A stretch of DNA of 50,214 bases from Polaromonas sp. (GCA_021731285.1 JAKFXR010000054.1:1-50214); one strand, 5' to 3'. Counted from the first letter of the stretch, positions 19,761 through 27,873 are shown. The notes: generated by a model from the letters alone, not told the origin. Numbers and translations are program-made.

Positions 19761-20408
19761 ATGTCTGAGTCCGCGCCCGAGTCCGAGTCTGAGCTGAGTC
19801 CTGAACTCTCCACGGCTGCTGCGCCCCGCAAGCGACCCAAGCCCGGAGAGCGGCGCGTGCAGATTCTGCAGGCGCTGGCGACCATGCTGGAGCAGCCCGG
19901 CTCCGAACGCATCACCACCTCGGCGCTGGCGGCGCGTCTCGAGGTCAGCGAGGCAGCCCTCTACCGACACTTTGCCAGCAAGGCGCAGATGTTTGAGGGC
20001 TTGATTGAATTCATCGAGCAAACCGTCTTCACGCTCGTCAACCAGATCGCCGAGCGCGAGACCGACGCCGCAGTCCGCACGCGCAAGCTGGTCATCATGC
20101 TGCTGCAATTTGCCGAGAAGAATCCCGGCATGACCCGGGTGATGGCTGGCGATGCACTGGTCTTCGAAAATGACCGCCTGCAAGAGCGCATGAACCAGTT
20201 TTTTGACAAGCTCGAGGCCAGCCTCAAGCAAAACCTGCGTGATGCAGCGGCCGCTGGCGGCGCTGCTGCGCCTACAGCGCAGGCCCAGGTGCAAGCCTCT
20301 GTCATTGTGGCTTTCATGGTCGGGCGCCTGCAGAGGTTCTCCCGCTCGGGGTTCAAGCGCCTGCCCTCAGAGCATCTGGATGCCAGTTTGGCCATCGTGC
20401 TGGGTTGA
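19761..20408 (+). CDS. slmA: Nucleoid occlusion factor SlmA
   Basis: A 215-residue TetR-fold protein. After an acidic, low-complexity N-terminal tail (ES repeats, residues 2-17) comes RKRPKPGERRVQILQALA and the helix-turn-helix ITTSALAARLEVSEAALYRHFASK, with AQMFEGLIEFIEQTVF after it. These segments are characteristic of SlmA, which binds specific chromosomal sites and blocks FtsZ ring assembly over the nucleoid. The C-terminal core ends FSRSGFKRLPSEHLDA, again SlmA-like. In betaproteobacteria slmA commonly follows argB, as here with the two-component pair in between. It is convergent with the lactate-type dehydrogenase gene. Confidence 0.93.
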   Translation: MSESAPESESELSPELSTAAAPRKRPKPGERRVQILQALATMLEQPGSERITTSALAARLEVSEAALYRHFASKAQMFEGLIEFIEQTVFTLVNQIAERETDAAVRTRKLVIMLLQFAEKNPGMTRVMAGDALVFENDRLQERMNQFFDKLEASLKQNLRDAAAAGGAAAPTAQAQVQASVIVAFMVGRLQRFSRSGFKRLPSEHLDASLAIVLG

Positions 20409-20413
20409 GTGTT

Positions 20414-20454
20414 ACTCTTAAAGTAATAGCAAACAAGTCCCGCCACTAAAGGGC
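20414..20454 (-). repeat. Interspersed element copy 1 (GCCCTT-N18-GCTAT-N7-arm)
   Basis: On the - strand it reads GCCCTT, 18 nt, GCTAT, 7 nt, AGAGT; the distal arm is degenerate. AAAATCGGCATCCT precedes GCCCTT, matching the lead-in of copy 5. It starts six bases after the slmA stop, in the convergent gap to the dehydrogenase gene. The rest of the 128-bp gap shows nothing I can name. Confidence 0.65.
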
Positions 20455-20536
20455 AGGATGCCGATTTTGCTGTTAAACATCTGCTGACCCGGCCGTAAGG
20501 CGCGTCAACACCGGGCGGTCGCGCTGTGCGGTGTCT

Positions 20537-21601
20537 TCAATCCTGCAGCGCGAGGCCCACTTTGCGGCCCGCCGCAACAATCTCCATCCAGGTCTGCGCA
20601 TCTACCGCGATGCCCCCGGTCTGGCGCTCGGCCCGGGTGGCCCGCTCGGGGTCGCCGGCAATCTGCACCGCCTCAAAACCGGGCGCTACCGGACCTGCCT
20701 TGAGCCAGTCCACAAAGGCAACAGCTTCCCGGTCAAAGTCGGGCTGTGTGCCCAGTTTGGCCGGGTCGATCAGGATGGTGAGCATGCCGTTGACCACAGC
20801 CCGCACCGCCGGGTCTGTCGGCTTGTGCCAGGTGCCGCTGCCCGTTAGCGCGCCACCCAGGAGCTCACAGGCCACCGCCATGCCGTAACCCTTGTGTTCG
20901 CCAAAGGCCAGCAGCGCCCCAAACAGGCCGTTGCTCTGCGGCACCACGACCACCCCGGGATCGGTCGTGGGCCGGCCAAACTCGTCAATCAGTGTGCCGG
21001 TCTCGACACGGCGGCCTTCGTTGTGTGCAACGCGCATCTTTCCCTGCGCCACGCGGCTGGTGGCGAAGTCCAGCACAAAAGGCTCGCGGCCCTTGAGCGG
21101 TATGCCAATGCAGCAGGGGTTGGTACCGTAACGCCCGTCGGCACCGCCGTGGGGCGCCACCACCGGTCGCGACAGCACGTTCACAAAATGCAGGGACACC
21201 AGGCCTTGCGCCACTGCCATTTCGGCAAAGTGCCCGATGCGGCCCAGGTGGTGTGCATTGGCCAGGGTCATGATGCAACTGCCGTGGGTTTGGGCCCGGG
21301 TGATGGCCAGCGCCATGGCCTGTTCGCCAACCACCTGGCCATAACCGCGCTGGCCGTCCAGGGTGAGCATGGTGCCAGCGTCCAGCAGCGTGCGCACGCT
21401 GCTGTTGGGCTTCAAGCCGCCTTCAAGCACTGCATCCACATAACGCGGCAACATGCCCACGCCGTGGGAGTCGTGGCCGCTCAGGTTGGCCAGCACCAGG
21501 TTGGCCGCCACCGTGGTGGCTTCTTCGCCGGAGCTGCCCGCTGCTATTAAAACAGTAGCTACCTTTTCCTGCAGCTCAAGGGCGGGAAGCACTTTTTGCA
21601 T
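20537..21601 (-). CDS. Malate/lactate/ureidoglycolate dehydrogenase family protein
   Basis: A 354-residue Ldh_2-family NAD(P)-dependent 2-hydroxyacid oxidoreductase, unrelated to Rossmann LDHs. Diagnostic segments are NLSGHDSHGVGMLPRYV near residue 40, where the second histidine is catalytic, ANAHHLGRIGHFAEMA, APHGGADGRYGTNPCCIG, DFATSRVAQGKMRVA and GEHKGYGMAVACELLGGAL. It is the last gene of the - strand run, 9 bp after the dehydratase, and could interconvert lactate or a 2-keto sugar acid produced by the pathway. Its codons 6-20 coincide with a complete copy of the interspersed element, so its N-terminus may have been recruited from a repeat. ATG 21601 is retained as start because no other in-frame start lies upstream within the short gap. 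Confidence 0.9.
   Translation of the reverse strand: MQKVLPALELQEKVATVLIAAGSSGEEATTVAANLVLANLSGHDSHGVGMLPRYVDAVLEGGLKPNSSVRTLLDAGTMLTLDGQRGYGQVVGEQAMALAITRAQTHGSCIMTLANAHHLGRIGHFAEMAVAQGLVSLHFVNVLSRPVVAPHGGADGRYGTNPCCIGIPLKGREPFVLDFATSRVAQGKMRVAHNEGRRVETGTLIDEFGRPTTDPGVVVVPQSNGLFGALLAFGEHKGYGMAVACELLGGALTGSGTWHKPTDPAVRAVVNGMLTILIDPAKLGTQPDFDREAVAFVDWLKAGPVAPGFEAVQIAGDPERATRAERQTGGIAVDAQTWMEIVAAGRKVGLALQD
21543..21583 (-). repeat. Interspersed element copy 2, inside coding sequence
   Basis: On the - strand: GCCCTT, 18 nt, GCTAC, 7 nt, ATAGC. It lies within the first codons of the lactate-type dehydrogenase, in sense orientation, encoding about residues 7-20. The lead-in AAAA-GC-TCC seen in intergenic copies is also present and reaches back almost to the ATG. 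Confidence 0.8.
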
Positions 21602-21610
21602 ATATTTTTT

Positions 21611-23137
21611 TCACATCACCGCGCCGACCTGCCAGGGCACAAACTCGTTTTGTCCGTAGCCGTGCGCCTCGCTCTTGCTTTTCCCGCCCGACGCCGTGGC
21701 CAGCACCATCTCGAAGATGCGCTGGCCCATCTCGGCCACGGTGCTGCTGCCGTCGATGATCTCGCCGCAGTTGATGTCCATGTCGTCTTCCTGCTTGCGC
21801 CAGAGCGCCGAGTTGGTGGACAGCTTCAATGAGGGCGACGGTGCGCAGCCATAGGCCGATCCGCGGCCGGTGGTAAAGCAGATCAGGTTGGCCCCGCCGG
21901 CCACCTGCCCGGTGGCACTCACCGGGTCATAGCCAGGTGTGTCCATGTAGACAAAGCCGTGCGCGGTCACCGGCTCGGCGTATTCGTAAACGGCCTGCAG
22001 GTTGCTGGTCCCGCCTTTGGCCACGGCCCCCAGCGATTTTTCGAGAATGGTCGTCAGGCCGCCGGCCTTGTTGCCGGGCGAGGGGTTGTTGTTCATCTCG
22101 CCCTGGTTGATCTCGGTGTAGTGCTCCCACCACTTGATGCGCGAGATGAGTTTTTCGGCGATGTCCGGCCGCACGGCGCGGCGCGTCAACAGATGCTCGG
22201 CACCGTAGATCTCGGGCGTTTCGCTGAGGATGGCCGACCCCCCGTGCGCCACCAGCAGATCGACCGCCGCGCCCAGCGCAGGGTTGGCGCTGATGCCCGA
22301 GTAGCCGTCCGAGCCGCCGCATTGCAGGCCGATGGTGATGTGCGCAGCGCTGCAGGGCTCGCGTGTGACCGCATTGGCCTTGGGCAGCATCTCGTTGATC
22401 AGCGCAATGCCTTTGGCCACCGTCTTGCTTGTGCCTCCGGTGTCCTGGATGCTGAAGACCCGCAGCGTGTCGCCCTCGCGCAGGCTGCTGTTGGCCAGCC
22501 AGGCATTGATCTGGTTGGACTCGCAGCCCAGTCCCACCACCAGCACGGCCGCGAAGTTGGCATGGGTGGCATACCCGGCCAGCGTGCGCTGCAAAATTTG
22601 CATGCCGGTGCCTTCGGTGTCCATGCCGCAGCCGGTGCCGTGGGTCAGGGCCACCACGCCGTCGACCTGAGGAAAAGCCGCCAGCGCCGAAGGATTGGCC
22701 TGCCGCGAAAAATGGTCGGCAATCGCCCGGGCCGCAGTGGCCGAGCAATTGACGCTGGACAAAATGCCGATGTAGTTGCGCGTGGCAACCCGGCCGTCGG
22801 CGCGCTTGATGCCCATGAAGGTGGCCGAGCGCAACGGCGGCTCCGGCTTGACGTCGGCGCCAATTGCGTAGTCGCGCGCAAAGTCGCCGCCCTTGTCGCC
22901 CACACCCAGGTTGTGGGTGTGCACGTGATCGCCGGCGGCGATGGGCCTGGTTGCAAAGCCGATGATCTGGTTGTAGCGCCGCACGGGTTCACCGATGGCG
23001 ATGTCCCGTGTTGCCACTTTGTGGCCTGGCGGAATCAGACCCTTGACGGTGACGTTTTCTGCCCTGGCGCCGCCTACCAGCTGGCTTCTGGCGATGAGCA
23101 CGTCATCGGCCGGATGCAATCGAATAAATGGAGTCAT
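21611..23137 (-). CDS. UxaA/GarD-family sugar-acid dehydratase (altronate/galactarate dehydratase type)
   Basis: A 508-residue protein joining an N-terminal SAF domain (HPADDVLIARSQL, HNLGVGD) to a C-terminal UxaA/GarD dehydratase core. The core shows GRVATRNYIGILSSVNCSATAA, ALTHGTGCGMD, VGLGCESNQI, GLQCGGSDGYSG and NPSPGNKAGGLTT, with cysteines and histidine that hold iron in family members. E. coli altronate dehydratase has the same two-part build. It removes water from an aldonate or aldarate to give a 2-keto-3-deoxy acid. Downstream of TRAP genes and opposite an SDR and FAH pair, a substrate such as L-fuconate or another aldonate is plausible; altronate or galactarate cannot be excluded. 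Confidence 0.9.
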   Translation of the reverse strand: MTPFIRLHPADDVLIARSQLVGGARAENVTVKGLIPPGHKVATRDIAIGEPVRRYNQIIGFATRPIAAGDHVHTHNLGVGDKGGDFARDYAIGADVKPEPPLRSATFMGIKRADGRVATRNYIGILSSVNCSATAARAIADHFSRQANPSALAAFPQVDGVVALTHGTGCGMDTEGTGMQILQRTLAGYATHANFAAVLVVGLGCESNQINAWLANSSLREGDTLRVFSIQDTGGTSKTVAKGIALINEMLPKANAVTREPCSAAHITIGLQCGGSDGYSGISANPALGAAVDLLVAHGGSAILSETPEIYGAEHLLTRRAVRPDIAEKLISRIKWWEHYTEINQGEMNNNPSPGNKAGGLTTILEKSLGAVAKGGTSNLQAVYEYAEPVTAHGFVYMDTPGYDPVSATGQVAGGANLICFTTGRGSAYGCAPSPSLKLSTNSALWRKQEDDMDINCGEIIDGSSTVAEMGQRIFEMVLATASGGKSKSEAHGYGQNEFVPWQVGAVM

Positions 23138-23143
23138 ACAAGC

Positions 23144-24538
23144 TCAATAAAACATTTTTGGCAGCCACAACACCAGCGAAGGGAAGTAGGTAATGATCCC
23201 CAGCGACCCCAGTAGCGGAAACAACCACGGCAAGATCGCAATGGTCGTCCGCTCCACTGAAAGTTTGGCCACCCGCGCCAAGACAAACAGCACCATCCCC
23301 ATCGGCGGATGCAGCAGGCCGATCATCAGGTTCAGCACCATCACCAGCCCAAAGTGAACCAGGTCAATGCCCAGTTGCTGGCAGATCGGCACCAGGATGG
23401 GCACCAGGATCGTGATGGCCGCCGTGGGCTCCAGAAAGCACCCCACAAACAGCATCAGCAAGTTGGCCAGCAGCAAAAACACCCAGGGTTCCTTGGTGAA
23501 GCCGAGCACCCATTGCGCGATGGCCGAGGTAACGCCCGTGGCCGTCAGCATCCAGCCAAAGATGCTGGCCGCTGCCACGATGAACAGCACCGTGGCCGTC
23601 GTCTCTACCGTGTCCAGCGAAATCTTGACGAACATCTTCCAGTTGAGCGTGCGGTACCAGGCAAAGCCCAGCACCATGGCCCACAGGCAGGCGGCAATGG
23701 CGCCTTCGGTGGGGGTGAAGATGCCGGTGGTCATGCCGCCGATCAGCAGCACCGGCGTCATGATGGGCAGCGCCGCCTGGAAGCTGAAAAATTTGTCCAT
23801 GGCAAACAGCACCACCAGTGCCGCCACCACGGTGATCTGCGGCGGCAAGCCCGCTTTGGCGATCAGCAGCCACACGGCCACCGGCCACACGATCACGACA
23901 GCGGTCTCGGCCAGCGCCTTGATCACGCGCGGCCATTCAAACTTGATGTCGCCGCCCCAGCCGTTTTTGTGCGCGAAATACGCCACCGTCAGCATCATCA
24001 GCACGGCCATCAGCACGCCCGGCAAAATGCCCGCCAGAAACAGCGCGCCCACGCTCACGTTGGCCATCATTCCGTAAATCACAAACGGCAGGCTGGGCGG
24101 GATGATCGGGCCCAGCGTGGCCGACGCCGCCGTGACGCCCACGGCAAATTCCTTGCTGTAGCCGTGGTCGGTCATGGCCTTGATCTCAATCGTGCCCAGG
24201 CCAGCTGCGTCAGCAATGGCGGTGCCGCTCATGCCGGCAAACACCACAGAGCCCACCACGTTCACATGGCCCAGGCCGCCCTTGAGCCAGCCCACCAGCG
24301 CCAGCGCATAGTTGTAGATGCGGTTGGTGATGCCGGCGTTGTTCATCAGGTTGCCGGCCAGGATAAAGAAGGGCACGGCCAGCAGCGGGAAGCTGTCGAT
24401 GCCGCTGACCATGCGGTGAATGACCACGAACGGCGGCAGGTTGCCCGTCCACCAGATGTACAGCAGGGCCGAACCCGCCATGGCAATGGCCACGGGAATA
24501 CCGCCGGCCATGAGGAACAGAAAAATAATCTTGAGCAT
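23144..24538 (-). CDS. TRAP transporter large permease (DctM family)
   Basis: A 464-residue, very hydrophobic protein with about twelve membrane segments. Family landmarks are GIPVAIAMAGSALLYI at the start, PLLAVPFFILAGNLMNNAGI, VNVVGSVVFAGMSGTAIADAAGLGTIEIKAM, ATLGPIIPPSLPFVIYG and, near the end, TAAITILVPILVPICQQLGID and HPPMGMVLFVLARV. It is the sodium-coupled permease that accepts substrate from the periplasmic binding protein. It lies 12 bp after the small permease and 6 bp before the dehydratase, so uptake and first catabolic step are co-expressed. It is somewhat longer than the usual 425-440 residues, with an additional hydrophobic section in the middle (about residues 205-265). Confidence 0.95.
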   Translation of the reverse strand: MLKIIFLFLMAGGIPVAIAMAGSALLYIWWTGNLPPFVVIHRMVSGIDSFPLLAVPFFILAGNLMNNAGITNRIYNYALALVGWLKGGLGHVNVVGSVVFAGMSGTAIADAAGLGTIEIKAMTDHGYSKEFAVGVTAASATLGPIIPPSLPFVIYGMMANVSVGALFLAGILPGVLMAVLMMLTVAYFAHKNGWGGDIKFEWPRVIKALAETAVVIVWPVAVWLLIAKAGLPPQITVVAALVVLFAMDKFFSFQAALPIMTPVLLIGGMTTGIFTPTEGAIAACLWAMVLGFAWYRTLNWKMFVKISLDTVETTATVLFIVAAASIFGWMLTATGVTSAIAQWVLGFTKEPWVFLLLANLLMLFVGCFLEPTAAITILVPILVPICQQLGIDLVHFGLVMVLNLMIGLLHPPMGMVLFVLARVAKLSVERTTIAILPWLFPLLGSLGIITYFPSLVLWLPKMFY

Positions 24539-24550
24539 TGGGGCTTCCGG

Positions 24551-25123
24551 TCAGCGGTCGTCCATGGATGATTCGGGTCGTTCAAGCACGCTGTAGCCGC
24601 GCTTGTGGTGAAAGATGGCGATCTGCACAGAGCGGAACGCCATGGCCGCAAAGCCCAGCAGGCACACGCCATACACCCAGTTCATGGGCAGGTCCACCAT
24701 GGTCATGCGTGAGTTGCTGCCCAGCTTGAGCATCATCATCACCGTCAGCACCGCGGCGGCCACATAAAAGCCCACGCGCAGCCAGTCGACCACTGTGGAC
24801 ATGGCGCGCGACAGGGGCTGGGGCATGAACTTGTAGAAAAAGTCCACCTGGATGTGGTTGTTCTTGACCACGCCAATGGTCGCGCCGGTGAATACCACCG
24901 CAATCAACAGGTAGCGCGCGATCTCTTCCGTCCAGGCGGCGGAATTGTTGAGCACGTAGCGCGTGAAGAACTGGTAGAACACTGTCGCGCCCAGCAGCCA
25001 GAAAAAGCCCAGGGCAACCCAGGCCTCCGGCTTGGTGCCCGACAGGTCCACCGCCTCATCCTGCGCATGGAACTCGCCATCGGCCCCCATCACGGGGGCC
25101 ATGTCGTCAATTGAGTGAATCAT
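24551..25123 (-). CDS. TRAP transporter small permease (DctQ family)
   Basis: A 190-residue protein with four membrane helices: WVALGFFWLLGATVFYQFF, ARYLLIAVVFTGATIGV, LRVGFYVAAAVLTVMMML and MNWVYGVCLLGFAAMAF. The motif TRYVLNNSAAWTEEIARY between helices 1 and 2 is the DctQ signature. A 35-residue acidic cytoplasmic N-terminus precedes helix 1. DctQ pairs with DctM in the inner membrane. The gene follows dctP after a 107-bp gap that contains a repeat with several hairpins, which may set the usual excess of binding protein over permease by processing or partial termination. Confidence 0.93.
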   Translation of the reverse strand: MIHSIDDMAPVMGADGEFHAQDEAVDLSGTKPEAWVALGFFWLLGATVFYQFFTRYVLNNSAAWTEEIARYLLIAVVFTGATIGVVKNNHIQVDFFYKFMPQPLSRAMSTVVDWLRVGFYVAAAVLTVMMMLKLGSNSRMTMVDLPMNWVYGVCLLGFAAMAFRSVQIAIFHHKRGYSVLERPESSMDDR

Positions 25124-25150
25124 TAGCTACGTGTCCAGGTGAATCATTCA

Positions 25151-25230
25151 AGAACGCCGCGGAACCGGCTTTGCCGGGCCGCTGGCGTTGCCCCTTGGGG
25201 GGAGGCGGGCGACAAGCCCGCTTCGGGGGG
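25151..25230. repeat. GC-rich hairpin repeat, copy 1, between dctP and dctQ
   Basis: Three small hairpins are visible: CCGGC-ttt-GCCGG at 25165-25177, CCCC-tt-GGGG at 25191-25200 and GCGGGC-gacaa-GCCCGC at 25205-25221. The reverse complement, GGC-AAAGCCGG-CCGCGGC preceded by a CCCC/GGGG stem, corresponds to the segment at 38504-38555. It directly abuts the dctP stop codon. It is a member of a dispersed repeat and not a simple U-tract terminator. Confidence 0.65.
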
Positions 25231-26217
25231 TTACTTAATGGCAATGACGCGGTCCCAATCCTTCTTGTCCAGCTTCATGGACTCGAAGGTGATGGCTTTG
25301 AGCACACGCTGCTGGAAGTCGGCACGGTCCACCGTGACGACGTTGTTGCCCTTCTTCTTGAACTCTTCCACCAGCTCGCCTTCGCGCTTGCGAATGTCGT
25401 TGGTGGCGTTCACGGCGGCTTCCTGCGTCACGTCCGACAGGATCTTCTGCTCGGCCGGCGTCAGCTTGCCCATCAGGCTGGGTGAAATGACGGTCAGCAG
25501 CGCATCAGAAATATGGCCGGTCAGGATGATGTTCTTCTGCACTTCATAGAACTTCTTGGCCTCGATGGTGGGCAGGGGATTTTCCTGCGCGTCCACGGTG
25601 CCGTTTTGCAGCGCCAGGTAGACCTCCGCAAAAGCGATGGGCGTCGGGTTGGCGCCGCAGGCCCGTGGCAGCGCGGTGTAGGCAGGCGAGTCGGGCACGC
25701 GCATCTTCAGGCCCTTCATCTCGTCACAATTCCTGAACAGCTTGTTGCTGGTGGCGTGACGGGCGCCGTAGTAGGTCAGTGCGGTGACGGTGTTGCCCGT
25801 GGCTTTTTTGTAGCCCTCGGTCAGTTCCTTGAAAACGTCGCTTTTGCCGTACTTGATCACATGGTCCGCATCGCGGAAGGTGAAGGGGTAGTAGCTGACC
25901 GCCAGGCGTGGATAGGAGTTGGAAGCGAACGAAGCGCCGGTCAGGATGATGTCCACCGTGCCCAGCTGCAGGCCCTGGTTGATGTCACTTTCCTTGCCCA
26001 GGCTGGATGCGGGGAACACCTGGATTTCATATTTCCCGTTGGTGCGCTTCTTGAATTCGTCGCCGGCCCAGACCGACCATTTGTGGTAAGGCTCGGATGT
26101 CTCGTAGACATGCGCCCATTTCAGTTTGGTTTGCGCATTCGCAATGCCAAACTGGCCCATTGCCCCTGCAACCAGGGCGAACACAGCTATCGTTTTGATA
26201 GTAAATCGCTTGCTCAT
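25231..26217 (-). CDS. TRAP transporter periplasmic solute-binding protein (DctP family)
   Basis: A 328-residue secreted binding protein. ATG 26217 is chosen because it begins a clear signal peptide (MSKRFTIKTIAVFALVAGA through ANA-Q, cleavage after A28) and is preceded by AAGGAG at a proper distance; a longer frame upstream is not signal-like. The mature protein has KWAHVYETSEPYHKW, FPASSLGKESDINQGLQLGTVD, LKMRVPDSPAY and the DctP hallmark VYLALQNGTVDAQENPLPTI, with the conserved arginine of MRVP expected to bind the substrate carboxylate. It delivers an organic or sugar acid to DctQM. Codons 6-18 overlap a copy of the interspersed element read antisense. Confidence 0.95.
   Translation of the reverse strand: MSKRFTIKTIAVFALVAGAMGQFGIANAQTKLKWAHVYETSEPYHKWSVWAGDEFKKRTNGKYEIQVFPASSLGKESDINQGLQLGTVDIILTGASFASNSYPRLAVSYYPFTFRDADHVIKYGKSDVFKELTEGYKKATGNTVTALTYYGARHATSNKLFRNCDEMKGLKMRVPDSPAYTALPRACGANPTPIAFAEVYLALQNGTVDAQENPLPTIEAKKFYEVQKNIILTGHISDALLTVISPSLMGKLTPAEQKILSDVTQEAAVNATNDIRKREGELVEEFKKKGNNVVTVDRADFQQRVLKAITFESMKLDKKDWDRVIAIK
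26162..26202 (+). repeat. Interspersed element copy 3, inside the dctP signal-peptide codons
   Basis: On the + strand: GCCCCT (one change from GCCCTT), 18 nt, GCTAT, 7 nt, ATAGT. It is antisense to dctP and covers roughly codons 6-18, i.e. the hydrophobic core of the signal peptide. TGGCC precedes the element as in other copies. Confidence 0.7.
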
Positions 26218-26260
26218 GATGTCTGTCTCCTTGTTGAATTGAAAAAATGCCGGCGCGGGA

Positions 26261-26971
26261 TCAGGTCGTTTTTGCGCGGCGCCAGCTCGCGGAAAAGCGT
26301 TTGTGTGACTTGTCCATGTGTTCGTGCATGGCTGTGCGCGCAGCCGCACCGTCGTGGGCACAGATGGCTGCGTAAATGGCCTCATGCTCGGCTATTGCGC
26401 ATTCCCATGACTTGAGCGTTTCAAAGTAGCCGCCCAGCCGGGTAAACAGCGGCCCGCGCCGTGAGTCCCAGAAGGTCTGCACGGTTTCGATGAGCACGAT
26501 GTTGCCGCAGGCTTCAACCACGGCGGTGTGGAATGCGCGATCGCCGTCCAGGGGCAGCACTTCCCGGGCGGCATCCCTTTTCATGGAGGCTATGGCCTTG
26601 CGCATGGCCTCTGTGTCCTTGCGTTTGGCCTGCTGCGCGGCCATGGAGGCGATCTCACCTTCGACGACCCGGCGCGCACGGATCAGCTCGAGCGGACCCC
26701 ATTCACTGGGCGCCAGTTGCGGAGCTTTGGCACGGTCGGATCTGTCCAGCACGTAGACGCCGGATCCGGTGCGGATTTCAACCCAGCCCTCCACCTCCAT
26801 CGCAATCAACGCTTCGCGCACCGAGGGCCGGCTGACGCCCAGCTGTATCGCCAGGTCGCGCTCGGCCGGCAATCGGGCGCCCGGCGCAAACTCGCCCTTG
26901 CTGATCAGCAGGCGCAGCTGGTCGGCAATCTGGCGGTACAGCCGTTTGGGTTCGACGGTTTGCAGGGGCAT
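26261..26971 (-). CDS. GntR-family (FadR subfamily) transcriptional regulator
   Basis: A 236-residue regulator. The winged helix covers residues 8-80: RLYRQIADQLRLLISKGEF, PGARLPAERDLAIQLGVSR, SVREALIAMEVEGWVEIRTGSGVYV. The C-terminal FCD ligand domain has ELIRARRVVEGEIASMAA, DRAFHTAVVEACGN and EHEAIYAAICAHDG; its Asp and His residues would coordinate a metal that helps bind an acid effector. ATG 26971 is preferred, since an upstream extension would run through the operator-like repeat. It is first in the - strand run, 43 bp before dctP, and should control both arms of the cluster, being released by the sugar acid or an intermediate. Confidence 0.93.
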   Translation of the reverse strand: MPLQTVEPKRLYRQIADQLRLLISKGEFAPGARLPAERDLAIQLGVSRPSVREALIAMEVEGWVEIRTGSGVYVLDRSDRAKAPQLAPSEWGPLELIRARRVVEGEIASMAAQQAKRKDTEAMRKAIASMKRDAAREVLPLDGDRAFHTAVVEACGNIVLIETVQTFWDSRRGPLFTRLGGYFETLKSWECAIAEHEAIYAAICAHDGAAARTAMHEHMDKSHKRFSASWRRAKTT

Positions 26972-26995
26972 GGGCAGGGAATTAAGGGTAAGCCA

Positions 26996-27027
26996 CAATT
27001 GGACAAGTGGTAAGGCCAATTGATAAT
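26996..27027 (+). promoter_or_regulatory. Candidate GntR operator overlapping a sigma-70-like promoter
   Basis: A perfect 7-bp inverted repeat CAATTGG (26996-27002) and CCAATTG (27016-27022) is separated by 13 nt. On the + strand TGGACA (27000-27005), a 16-nt spacer and GATAAT (27022-27027) form a good promoter for the SDR-FAH genes, inside the same bases. The half-sites resemble the AATTGG/CCAATT arms known for ExuR/UxuR, with wider spacing. It also lies 25 bp upstream of the gntR start, fitting autoregulation. Confidence 0.6.
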
Positions 27028-27138
27028 CCCATGGATCGTGGCAAGGCGGCATCGGGCGAAACCCTGTGGTGCTTTCCTGCCACGGGTGGTGGCTCCTTGC
27101 TGCCGCCCCTTTTGACAATCAGCAAGCGAGGAACCCCC

Positions 27139-27873
27139 ATGAGACTCAAAGGAAAAACCGCGCTGGTCACCGCGGCCGGGCAGGGCATAGGCAGGGCCAG
27201 CGTGCTGGCCATGGCCGCCGAAGGCGCGACAGTGCTGGCCACCGATGTCAATACCAGCCTGCTGGAGGCCTATGCCGGCGTTGCTGGCGTGACCACTGCG
27301 CGGCTGGACGTGCTGGACAAGGCGGCCATTGTTGCCTTGCTGGAGAGCAGGCCTGCTTTTGATGTGCTGTTCAATTGCGCCGGTTTTGTGCACAACGGCT
27401 CCATCCTGCAGGCCAGCGATGACGACTGGAATTTTGCTTTCAACCTCAACGTGCGCGCCCAGTTCTGGATGATTCAGGCGGCCTTGCCCAAGATGCTGGC
27501 CCACGGTGGCGGCAGCATCATCAACATGGCCAGCGTCTGTGGCAGCCTCAAGGGCTTGCCCAACCGTTTCGCTTACGGCGCAAGCAAGGCGGCGGTGGTG
27601 GGTCTGACCAAATCGGTGGCAGCAGATTTTGTCGGGCAGGGCATACGCTGCAATGCGATTGCACCCGGCACCGTCGACACACCCTCACTCGGGGACAGGA
27701 TCAACAGCTATGCGGATCCGGAAGAAGCCCGCAGGAATTTCGTTGCGCGTCAGCCGATGGGACGCCTGGCGCAGGCGCATGAAATCGCGCCGATTGTGGT
27801 GTACCTGGCGAGCGACGAATCGGTGTTCGCAACCGGCCAGCTTTTTTCAGTGGATGGCGGGATGACCATATGA
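27139..27873 (+). CDS. SDR dehydrogenase, probable 2-keto-3-deoxy-aldonate 4-dehydrogenase
   Basis: A 244-residue classical SDR. ATG 27139 follows AGGAAC and begins MRLKGKTALVTAAGQGIGRA with the TGxxxGxG-type motif; a longer frame upstream spans the promoter and is rejected. NCAGFVHNG, the catalytic serine in NMASVCGS, YGASKAAVVGLTKSVAADF with YxxxK and IAPGTVDTPSL follow. The sequence, including the SLxDR segment after TVDTP, resembles the DHRS6-like group that contains bacterial 2-keto-3-deoxy-L-fuconate dehydrogenases. It would oxidise C4 of the dehydratase product using NAD. The stop overlaps the next SDR by 4 bp. Exact substrate is inferred from context. Confidence 0.87.
   Translation: MRLKGKTALVTAAGQGIGRASVLAMAAEGATVLATDVNTSLLEAYAGVAGVTTARLDVLDKAAIVALLESRPAFDVLFNCAGFVHNGSILQASDDDWNFAFNLNVRAQFWMIQAALPKMLAHGGGSIINMASVCGSLKGLPNRFAYGASKAAVVGLTKSVAADFVGQGIRCNAIAPGTVDTPSLGDRINSYADPEEARRNFVARQPMGRLAQAHEIAPIVVYLASDESVFATGQLFSVDGGMTI

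Noticed and set aside
20414..20454. Treating the inverted repeat after slmA as a rho-independent terminator
   Set aside because: No GC-rich stem with a T-run is present, and the sequence fits the interspersed element instead.
21959..24571. Long + strand frames opposite the dehydratase and DctM genes (21959-23215 and 23309-24571)
   Set aside because: Low-complexity, His/Gln/Arg-rich translations without motifs, complementary to genes with strong family signatures.
26972..27118. An extended N-terminus for the GntR regulator
   Set aside because: The extra codons run across the inverted repeat and promoter region and do not resemble the family.
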